Part shown: one piece after another, positions 57,127 through 64,000 of the stretch
Position numbering within the stretch: position 1 is the stretch's first letter
Layout of the letters: the number at the start of each line of letters is the position of its first letter
NCBI GenBank assembly: GCA_003154115.1
Contig: PMCF01000433.1
Coordinates: forward strand, 54,787 to 118,786
Length of the DNA: 64,000 nucleotides
DNA from: Anaerolineae bacterium
GTDB taxonomy: Bacteria; Chloroflexota; Anaerolineae; Fen-1058
Direction: 5' to 3'
Notes under the pieces: model-generated
What the model was told of the DNA's origin: nothing
The model's input: only the letters and a program-made list of their open reading frames with translations
Databases searched by the model: none
Translations under genes and position numbers: made by a program

Positions 57127-57485
57127 ATGCAGCGAATACACCGCTTTACGTTACGTCTAGGCGATGCGGAACTCGGCGCTTTGGTACGGCTGAGCGCAGT
57201 GCTGCGGCGTAGCCAGTCTGACACCGTCAGGTGGTTGCTAGCGGCCTGTCGGAGAGGAAATCTCATCCCCTGTTTGTGGGTGTTTTGACGCCACAAGTGG
57301 GGAGTAAGTCGCTATTCTGACCTGAAATACCCGCCCAAGTGGTGTTTTTCTCCGTCCGTTATGTTCTCTCCGACAGGCTGCTAGCCGAGGCCAATCGTCA
57401 ATTGGCTCCCAGTTCGTCGCCAGTCAGTGAGCCGGAGCCGAATCAGAATAATCAAAGTACAGAGGTGCGGCATGGGACAGTATGA
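57127..57485 (+). pseudogene. Ribbon-helix-helix gene split by a MITE
   Basis: MQRIHRFTLRLGDAELGALVRLSAVLRRSQSDTVRWLLA | MITE | EANRQLAPSSSPVSEPEPNQNNQSTEVRHGTV*; removing the element and one CTAG restores the frame. Confidence 0.8.
57237..57385. mobile_element. MITE-like non-autonomous element with ~20-bp TIRs and CTAG target duplication
   Basis: GCTAGCGGCCTGTCGGAGAG ... GTTCTCTCCGACAGGCTGCTAGC, CTAG at both junctions. Confidence 0.85.
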
Positions 57486-57675
57486 CTCAGTATTGATCGA
57501 GATAATCGCTCAAGCGGCGCAGCATGGCCGTCGTCTGCGGCTGGAGCAGGGACGGGTCGCCGGACCGGTATCGCTCACTGAGCGCTCTGGCGAGCAAGTT
57601 GAACAGGGTGCGGCTATGAACCCGGTTGAGCAATCATTGACGCTGCAGAATGCGCCGAGGGAACATGAAGGTTAA
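57472..57675 (+). CDS. Small hypothetical protein in the replication module
   Basis: Overlaps the end of the reconstructed RHH gene and the start of the PrimPol-like gene. Confidence 0.5.
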   Translation: MGQYDSVLIEIIAQAAQHGRRLRLEQGRVAGPVSLTERSGEQVEQGAAMNPVEQSLTLQNAPREHEG

Positions 57676-58504
57676 CGTAGAGAATATTCCAGTGGAGATG
57701 CTTCAGCATCCAACCTGGATATGTTGGACCTATCGCATGCGCCACGGAAAAATGACAAAGTGCCCACTTCAACCAAACGGTGAACCGGCAAGCAGTACTG
57801 ACTCTGCGACATGGCACTCGCTCGAGCGATGTAATGCTGCCGCCCATCGGTTTAGCGGCATTGGCATCGTGCTGACCAACGGCCTCGCCGGTATTGATCT
57901 CGATCATCACGTTGACGAAGCTGGTCATCTATCCGATCTGGCACAACGCCTTATCGCACAACTCAATTCCTACACCGAACTATCACCATCAGGTAGAGGG
58001 TTGCACATCCTGTTCAGAGGAAAACTACCGGTCGGTGGTCGCCGCAACGATCGTATGCACTTCGACTGGTATGACACCGGACGCTATTTTACAGTCACCG
58101 GCCGGCATCTGGCCGGAACTCCGCTGAGGTTGGCGCGCACCGATCGCGTTCTGCTGGCTATTCAGGCCGACGTGTTTGGTACACCGGTTCGGTCCGAAAC
58201 ATGTTCGCGCTCGCCCATCGTCGTGGGTGATGATACTGAACTATTGGAGCGTGCGATGGCAGCGCGTAACGGCGATCGATACCGTGCTCTATGGCATGGC
58301 GATACTACCGCATATGCTGGTGATCACAGCCGAGCGGATCTTGCGCTGTGCGGAATGCTGGCGTTCTGGACAGGCGGTGGCGCGGTGCGCATCGATCGGC
58401 TGTTTCGGCAATCAGGGTTGATGCGTGAGAAATGGGATCGTCGACATTATGCCGACGGCAGAACGTATGGCCAAGCTACTATAGCTAAGGTACTTGGTCG
58501 TTGA
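57665..58504 (+). CDS. PrimPol-like protein (phage NrS-1 polymerase/primase type)
   Basis: GIGIVLTNGLAGIDLDHHVDEAG, YTELSPSGRGLHILFRG, DTGRYFTVTGRHL, SRADLALCGMLAFWTGG. Confidence 0.82.
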   Translation: MKVNVENIPVEMLQHPTWICWTYRMRHGKMTKCPLQPNGEPASSTDSATWHSLERCNAAAHRFSGIGIVLTNGLAGIDLDHHVDEAGHLSDLAQRLIAQLNSYTELSPSGRGLHILFRGKLPVGGRRNDRMHFDWYDTGRYFTVTGRHLAGTPLRLARTDRVLLAIQADVFGTPVRSETCSRSPIVVGDDTELLERAMAARNGDRYRALWHGDTTAYAGDHSRADLALCGMLAFWTGGGAVRIDRLFRQSGLMREKWDRRHYADGRTYGQATIAKVLGR

Positions 58505-59886
58505 TGGGGGTGACGAACTTGGAGCAAACTAACATTGCGCTTTATACCTCTGGCGGACATATCTGCCCGCCGCTGCCAGCAGGCGTGCAGTTTGATCTGG
58601 AACTTGGCAAAGATGCAGGTCAATCGATTGATCGCTATCTAGAGCAGGCTTTGGCTATTTCGCCGGCAACGCCTAGCATTTTTCACGAGAGTGCTGCGCT
58701 TACTCAGGTCGGTATCGTTGTTGCGCGCAGGTTAAAAATACAAATGCCACACGCAGCCGTTTTCCCTAATCTATGCAGTGCTTGGGTTGCGCCCACAACT
58801 TTGTATGCCAAAACAACCGGCCTGGAAATTCCACGTCGCAATCTTCGGAGCAGGTTTCCACACCTGCTCGGTGCGCAAGAAATGACCTTGGAGGCTATGT
58901 TGGCCGACATGGCAGGGCTGGAACCTGTGAACCTTGCGACCTTATCAGAAGAAGACCAAGATCTTTGGAAGGAAGAACGTAACTTCGCTGCACAGCGCGG
59001 CCTGATTATCGACGAGATGAGTGGTCTATTCGCTGGCGCAGGTAAAGACTATAACGCCGGCCTCATCGAGGCCATTCTTCGTTTGTCTGACTGTGACGAG
59101 CACTTCGTACGTTCAACGCGCGGTCAAGGACGTCTCTCCATTCGGAATGCTTACCTAGTATTTCTTGGGGCGAGCACTCCTGGCGGTTTGGCGCCTCACC
59201 TCAATTCAGAACGATTATGGTCTATGGGGGTGTGGCCTCGCTTTGCGCTCCTTACACCCGAAGATGGGCGGCCGGCGTGGCAAGAAGCGCGCCCCTTCGG
59301 GGGAACACTCGATCTTAGCGCCACTCTTTGTGAACTTTATACCCGATTGCCGCCGGTCGTATGGCCCCAGACGCCTATCGCACTCGATGTGGGCGTCGGT
59401 ACCACCGTTCTAAATACTTGGACGCGGTACGACAAATCGCTTCGCTACGATCTTCTTACGCCAGAACTGCCAGAGCGACTATGGGGCTGGTATGGCCGTG
59501 CTCCAACGCAAGTGCTAAAGGTCGCTGTCCTTCTGGCCGCACTCGATTGGAAGGCAGGTGCAGCTCCCAAAATCGAATTACCGCACTTGATGCGCGCGAT
59601 TTCCATTGTTGAAAGCTGGCGAGCCAGCGTGCATCGGCTGTTAGCGATGACGACTCAGAGTGTATATAGCACGATGCAGCAACGAATCACACGTTTGCTG
59701 GCTTTAGCCGACCCCCACGGCGCGACTTTACGCGACATGTACAAAGCCTTTCGGGACAAAACGCCCTTCGAGATTGAATCGGTATTGGAGCAAATGGCGC
59801 GGGTGAATGAAATCATCGTCGTGGATGTTCGGCCCGGCCCGCAAGGTGGCCGGCCTACCAAACGTTATCGTTTAGCCGCAGTTTAG
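58504..59886 (+). CDS. DUF3987-like replication protein
   Basis: QRGLIIDEMSGLFAGAGKDYNAGLIEAILRLSDCDEHFVRSTRGQGRLSIRNAYLVFLGASTPG; TGATG overlap with the PrimPol-like gene. Confidence 0.7.
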   Translation: MGVTNLEQTNIALYTSGGHICPPLPAGVQFDLELGKDAGQSIDRYLEQALAISPATPSIFHESAALTQVGIVVARRLKIQMPHAAVFPNLCSAWVAPTTLYAKTTGLEIPRRNLRSRFPHLLGAQEMTLEAMLADMAGLEPVNLATLSEEDQDLWKEERNFAAQRGLIIDEMSGLFAGAGKDYNAGLIEAILRLSDCDEHFVRSTRGQGRLSIRNAYLVFLGASTPGGLAPHLNSERLWSMGVWPRFALLTPEDGRPAWQEARPFGGTLDLSATLCELYTRLPPVVWPQTPIALDVGVGTTVLNTWTRYDKSLRYDLLTPELPERLWGWYGRAPTQVLKVAVLLAALDWKAGAAPKIELPHLMRAISIVESWRASVHRLLAMTTQSVYSTMQQRITRLLALADPHGATLRDMYKAFRDKTPFEIESVLEQMARVNEIIVVDVRPGPQGGRPTKRYRLAAV

Positions 59887-59961
59887 AGGATTCATAGGTT
59901 CTGGCGGTTTTGGTTCTGTCCCTACCGCCCCGAAACGTTCGCACGCGATCAGAGGATCACC

Positions 59962-60006
59962 GCAGTTGTGGCTTTTTATGGACAAAACCCAAAACCCCAC
60001 AACTGC
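59962..60006. promoter_or_regulatory. Inverted repeat upstream of the GxxExxY gene
   Basis: GCAGTTGTGG (59962-59971) ... CCACAACTGC (59997-60006). Confidence 0.5.
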
Positions 60007-60043
60007 CCTACCCGGCACTATCACACTTCTATGGAGATTCGCT

Positions 60044-60436
60044 ATGCCTGACGAGAAATATGTCGACCTGACGAGCAGCGTTATTGCTGCATACCACACG
60101 GTTTTTTACGCTACCAAACATCACCAAGCTTATACCGTCTTCAACCTGGCCGAGGCGATGAATATCGAACTGCAAATGCGCGGCCATCGCGTCGAACGCG
60201 AGGTCGGTGTGCTACGAACCTATCAACGCCAACCGATTGGCCCGGCCTATGTCGATATCATCGTTGATCGACTCGTTGCCATTGTAGTCAAGAAAAATGC
60301 CAAACTCACCACCGTTCATGACGCTCAACTGCGGGCCTATCTTGATGACAGTGACTGTCCGCTTGGACTGCTGATCAACTTCGGCGGGCAGGAACCTGAA
60401 GTGCGGCAGTTCGATCGCCGTGAGGAGAGTGAGTAA
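60044..60436 (+). CDS. GxxExxY (PDDEXK_3) family protein
   Basis: VIAAYHTVFYA...LQMRGHRVEREV...YVDIIVDRLVAIVVKKN...QLRAYLDDSDCPLGLLINFGG. Confidence 0.78.
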   Translation: MPDEKYVDLTSSVIAAYHTVFYATKHHQAYTVFNLAEAMNIELQMRGHRVEREVGVLRTYQRQPIGPAYVDIIVDRLVAIVVKKNAKLTTVHDAQLRAYLDDSDCPLGLLINFGGQEPEVRQFDRREESE

Positions 60437-60437
60437 C

Positions 60438-60989
60438 ATGGCCCTGTTTTTCCAGCGCAAACAAGTCGAACGCGACGGCGCACGCCAGTTGTTGAACGGC
60501 ATTGCCACGCAGTTTGAAGTGATGACCTATTTCACCGCTCTATATGGATCAAAGTCCATTGAGGAAGTCGGACGTGAACTTGCAGCGGCATTGCGAGAAA
60601 CGCTGGCTGAACAAACCCGACAAACCGAGGAGGCGCGTCGTCTGGCTGATGCCTGGCAGCAAAAATTTCAGATCCAGCTAAATGAGAACACACGCCAACG
60701 GCAGGAGCAGACCGCTCTGGCACAACGCGCCCGCGAAATGGGCGTGTCGTTTAGTTCGGCTTACGGGCAGTTGGAACAGGCCCGTGCAACAGCCATACAA
60801 CTCGAAGTTTCACTGAATCGTGAACGCGCCGGCCGGGCAGGTGATGTCACGCGCCTGGAATCCAAAGTTGCTGACCTCAACCGGATTGTTGCCGCCCAAC
60901 AACTTGAGATCCTCAAATTGCGTGGTGAGCCTATCGGCGATGAGGAGGTGTCAGATGAACGTGCTGACCTGAATCAAGAACACCCGTAG
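60438..60989 (+). CDS. Coiled-coil hypothetical protein
   Basis: Q/E/R-rich heptads throughout; two nt after the upstream stop. Confidence 0.6.
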   Translation: MALFFQRKQVERDGARQLLNGIATQFEVMTYFTALYGSKSIEEVGRELAAALRETLAEQTRQTEEARRLADAWQQKFQIQLNENTRQRQEQTALAQRAREMGVSFSSAYGQLEQARATAIQLEVSLNRERAGRAGDVTRLESKVADLNRIVAAQQLEILKLRGEPIGDEEVSDERADLNQEHP

Positions 60990-61155
60990 CGTCTTGGCCA
61001 GCCTTGCGCCATGCGTTTGTGCTGATGTAGATGCCAGAGCAATCACGTGCAAATCGTTCTTGCGCACAAATCACGCGCATAAATACGAGGGTCAAGATTA
61101 TATAACGATCTGATTTGTATTAACCGCACCATTCTCGATTAGAAAGGAAACTGCC

Positions 61156-62631
61156 ATGCCTGACAAAACCGAACTCAAGGTCGTACACCAAACGCTGCTC
61201 GATCAACTCACCGACCAGCCCTGGCTTGCCCTGCTGGCGACGCTGGATGTCGCCGGCGTTGCCGACACCCAGCAATTTCAGAAAGCCACTGGCCTCAATC
61301 GTGACAAAACCATGAGGCTGCTCGACGACATGCATGCTATCCATCCTGACCTGTGCCCGTGGCTGGGTCACGCCGTTCCCCGTCCCGGAGTGCGTGGTCA
61401 TCCGCCCAAGGTCTATCGTTTGGGCGAAATGGGTGCCGCGATATTACGCCTGAATGACTGCCCTCAGGCCCGGGCCTGCGGTCTGAAAGACGATACGCCG
61501 ATTGCGCATGCCTTGGCTTTGCTCGATCTGTCCCTCGCTGCGAAGCAGTCCGGTGTTGCCATCCAGATCGATCGGGAGTTGAAATACGGCAACGGGCGCG
61601 GTCTCCGTCCCGATGGCTTGATCACGCTCCCCGATGGGCTGCTCGCGTTTTTTGAAATTGAGCAGGCGGCGGCACCGGACTATTTGCGTCGCATGAAAGA
61701 CAGTCTCCAAAACCGACTGGACTTCTTCCGCAACAAGGAGGGTCAGGCCGCTCAACCCATTGTGCGAATGCTCATCAACGTGCCACGCGGCAAAACGTGG
61801 ACGAAGACGATTGGTTACTGGCAGCAGGTGATCCCGATCGCCTTCGGTCGCAATTTCAGGAAGCCGCCCTATCGGATTCTGGCCCTGCCCCTGGCAGAGT
61901 TTCTGCAGAATCCCGATTGGTCGGCGCAGCCCGACGAAACTCGCTGGATCGATCTCACGTCCTCTGCGGCTGAAGAGGCGGCGACCACTAACGCGGGGCT
62001 TCCCGCGTTAGTGGTCGCCGCGAAAGTTCCCAATGGACTACGTTCCCGGTCGAGCTATGATGATCGCCTCATTATCGAGGCGTTGTGGCAAGTGTTCCAG
62101 GAAACGGCCCACAAGCCCGACCGTAATCTGTCGCGTGCTGATCCGGCATTCTTCGAATTGATGCGCCTGATCCACGCGGCCTCCCACGATGAGCATCTTT
62201 CGCCACGGGAGCAGGCTGGCATGCCTGATGCGTCACTGTATCTGCTGATGCGCTATTTGCAGATGCATCCGCTGTTGCGAACAGACATTCAAAAAGCGCT
62301 CAAGCGCGGTGCCATCATGACTCGTTGGAATCCGACGATGGTCACCCATCGCATGCAAATCGTGATCGATACGTTTCTGGAGTATCACGGTTGGCACGTT
62401 GACGGTCCGTTGCAGGCGCGCGCCGCCATGACGAACTGGGACGATCGCGAGCCGCGCGTTTTCTCGGTTGAGGTCTCGATCGGGTCGAGCGAGTTGTTGA
62501 TGTCGGAACGGGATGGGGTGGTGCCGGGCCGCGACGAACTCGATCGTGCGTGCCGAGCGTTGGCCTGGGTGTTGTATGCGCTATTCGCTTATGCCCGTCA
62601 CGTTGGTCTGGAAACCCCTGTGTTCTGGTGA
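61156..62631 (+). CDS. Replication-relaxation family protein
   Basis: Winged-helix N-terminus (DTQQFQKATGLNRDKTMRLLDDMHA...VYRLGEMGAAIL), then RPDGLITLPDGLLAFFEIEQA. Confidence 0.75.
   Translation: MPDKTELKVVHQTLLDQLTDQPWLALLATLDVAGVADTQQFQKATGLNRDKTMRLLDDMHAIHPDLCPWLGHAVPRPGVRGHPPKVYRLGEMGAAILRLNDCPQARACGLKDDTPIAHALALLDLSLAAKQSGVAIQIDRELKYGNGRGLRPDGLITLPDGLLAFFEIEQAAAPDYLRRMKDSLQNRLDFFRNKEGQAAQPIVRMLINVPRGKTWTKTIGYWQQVIPIAFGRNFRKPPYRILALPLAEFLQNPDWSAQPDETRWIDLTSSAAEEAATTNAGLPALVVAAKVPNGLRSRSSYDDRLIIEALWQVFQETAHKPDRNLSRADPAFFELMRLIHAASHDEHLSPREQAGMPDASLYLLMRYLQMHPLLRTDIQKALKRGAIMTRWNPTMVTHRMQIVIDTFLEYHGWHVDGPLQARAAMTNWDDREPRVFSVEVSIGSSELLMSERDGVVPGRDELDRACRALAWVLYALFAYARHVGLETPVFW
61978..62021. 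repeat. Perfect 20-bp inverted repeat with 4-nt loop inside a CDS
   Basis: GCGGCGACCACTAACGCGGG-GCTT-CCCGCGTTAGTGGTCGCCGC. Confidence 0.9.
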
Positions 62632-62777
62632 ATCGCAGATGTGACAGCAGCGCACGTTCGATTACGTTGGTTGATCAATCGCAGGTCAAATGATCTGCTT
62701 CACGCCCTTTAACAATCAAGTCTGGTGCAATTGCATGGATGCATCAGGTTGGCTATAATCCGTTCTGAAGGAGCCGC

Positions 62778-62981
62778 ATGGCCGAAGACTGGATTACCAC
62801 ACACGAAGCTGCTGAGATCAGTGGGTATCACCCTGTGCATCTGCGCCGGTTGATTCGCGCTGGCAAAGTAACAGGTCAACGCTGGGGCCGCGACTGGCAA
62901 ATCAGCCGGTCCAGCTTGTTGGACTACCTCAAGAAAGCGGAGGACCTGGGCGAAAAGAGAGGACCCAAACCGGGATCTTGA
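62778..62981 (+). CDS. Excisionase/HTH_17-type DNA-binding protein
   Basis: WITTHEAAEISGYHPVHLRRLIRAGKVTGQRWGRDWQISRSSLLDYLK. Confidence 0.82.
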   Translation: MAEDWITTHEAAEISGYHPVHLRRLIRAGKVTGQRWGRDWQISRSSLLDYLKKAEDLGEKRGPKPGS

Positions 62982-62987
62982 CAATCA

Positions 62988-62996
62988 TGGTATAAT
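62988..62996 (+). promoter_or_regulatory. Candidate extended -10 promoter
   Basis: TGG-TATAAT at 62988-62996, overlapped by the palindrome ATGCTC-CCTAGA-GAGCAT (62995-63012). Confidence 0.5.
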
Positions 62997-63002
62997 GCTC
63001 CC

Positions 63003-63161
63003 TAGAGAGCATTGTTTATCGCTTGAGCGGGCGGCGTAAGTGCTGGTAACACTTACGCCGCCCTGACCCAACGAGCCGGAATCGACGGCGCGTAAGGCTG
63101 TGTGGCATTTTACTGCACACAGCAGATTGACGCCAACCTGAAACCGGGTTGGCGTCTTTTT
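63003..63161 (+). ncRNA. Candidate structured small RNA
   Basis: Extended -10; perfect hairpin GGGCGGCGTAAGTG-CTGGTAA-CACTTACGCCGCCC; second small hairpin TGTGTG..CACACA; intrinsic terminator. No convincing ORF in the +63003-63161 span. Confidence 0.55.
63129..63161 (+). terminator. Rho-independent terminator
   Basis: GACGCCAACC-TGAAACCG-GGTTGGCGTC then TTTTT. Confidence 0.85.
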
Positions 63162-63237
63162 GTTGAACCGGCCGAGTGTCAGGTTTACGGTGCGTTCTTT
63201 GCAAAGGATCAAGATTTGAACGACAAGGAGGAATTTG

Positions 63238-64000
63238 ATGAAAGTAAAAGCACAAATCATTATCGGATTGGTGTCTCTCGCATGTTTGCTGGCCTACACC
63301 TGGGTTCATACGGGTGCCTTGTTGGCCTCCTACGTTGAACCGCATGTGGTCGGTTTTGTCGCCGCCGCCGGGATCGAACTGGCGATTGTTGGACTGTCGC
63401 TTCGGGTAAACGAACTCCGCAGGAGTAGTCTTGGAGCGCGCTTTTTTGTGTTCACCCTGATCGCGGTGGTTATCGTGTCGGCGTTGGCAAATGTCAGCGA
63501 GGGTTTCGCGGTGAAGTTTCACGAACCGCTGACGGTGTCCAATGTGGGCAAACTGGACATTGTGCAAGCCGTTGTGTCGGTGGCGGCAACCGCGTTGATC
63601 AGTCTGGTGACACTCGCCCTCGCCGAAATTGTCGGGCAGGACGTCAGTGCTGCTGTAAAGGTGTCCAGTCGGGTTGCGAAACCGTCGGCAGTGACAGTGC
63701 CTGTGGTGACGCCGGAAGTGTCCGATACAACGTCAACTACAGATGTGGTGAACACATTGACGCCGACACTTGAACAAGCCCGGAGTGTCAAGGCCAATCA
63801 GGATGCCCAACAAAAAGCAGCAGCACTGGACATGTTGATTGAACAACTGACCCGCGACCCGGACGTTACGGTCACTGAACTGGCACGTTTGATTGGCAAG
63901 AGCCGGACGACGGTTTACGCCTATCTGGACGAGTTGGAAGCGTCAGGCAAGATACATCGCAATGGACAGGCAACGGTGCTAGCAGCCTGTCGGAGAGAAC
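63238..64000 (+). CDS. Three-TM-like membrane protein with C-terminal HTH, 3' end disrupted by a MITE end or cut by the window
   Basis: Open to the window edge; SD aaggaggaattt; MKVKAQIIIGLVSLACLLAYTWVH...; C-terminal VTVTELARLIGKSRTTVYAYLDELEASGKIHRNGQATVLAACRRE, where LAACRRE is MITE-encoded. Confidence 0.7.
   Translation, partial: MKVKAQIIIGLVSLACLLAYTWVHTGALLASYVEPHVVGFVAAAGIELAIVGLSLRVNELRRSSLGARFFVFTLIAVVIVSALANVSEGFAVKFHEPLTVSNVGKLDIVQAVVSVAATALISLVTLALAEIVGQDVSAAVKVSSRVAKPSAVTVPVVTPEVSDTTSTTDVVNTLTPTLEQARSVKANQDAQQKAAALDMLIEQLTRDPDVTVTELARLIGKSRTTVYAYLDELEASGKIHRNGQATVLAACRRE
63978..64000. mobile_element. Left end of a second copy of the CTAG-flanked MITE
   Basis: GCTAGCAGCCTGTCGGAGAGAAC matches the 57237-57385 TIRs. 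Confidence 0.8.

Noticed and set aside
62978-62996. Classical TTGACA/TATAAT promoter
   Set aside because: The spacer is only 7 nt; kept as an extended -10 candidate instead.
1-64000. tRNA, rRNA or CRISPR arrays
   Set aside because: None recognised by eye on either strand; a tRNAscan/CRISPR search would be needed to exclude them formally.

Overview
This 64 kb window looks like a Chloroflexota-type chromosome. That is inferred from the many Ser/Thr kinases, Thr/Pro-rich linkers, an internal 'YLPVVLKG' motif and paired CxxCG zinc ribbons; no marker gene was tested. Positions ~1-54,460 form a dense signalling and effector island. It holds nine apparently intact Hanks-type kinases plus two kinase remnants, FHA and zinc-ribbon proteins, an S8 protease, and two TPR membrane proteins (one with a LecA-like C-terminus). 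It also holds a HerA-like ATPase followed by a MotA/MotB- or ZorA/ZorB-like membrane pair, two SUMF1 (FGE-sulfatase) domains, three CHAT (caspase-like) proteins, and several predicted cell-wall enzymes (GH3, M14, M15-like, LysM). Two sigma-factor/HC2-type putative anti-sigma modules sit next to CHAT genes. Positions ~54,600-64,000 are mobile-element-like: hsdM/hsdR remnants, a PrimPol-like and a DUF3987-like gene, GxxExxY, replication-relaxation and excisionase-like genes, a candidate structured ncRNA with its own terminator, and a ~150 bp MITE that splits a ribbon-helix-helix gene. A second copy of the MITE end lies at the window edge. The strongest candidates for new biology are: (i) the TPR-CHAT / HC2 / sigma-70 operon, a CRISPR-less parallel to the Craspase-Csx30-RpoE logic; (ii) the kinase-FHA / SUMF1 / CHAT operon whose two effectors share an N-terminal adaptor-like segment; (iii) the HerA-kinase-Zor-like operon; and (iv) the kinase array with one conserved catalytic module and exchangeable C-terminal domains. 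All calls come from reading the sequence by eye; no database search was run.
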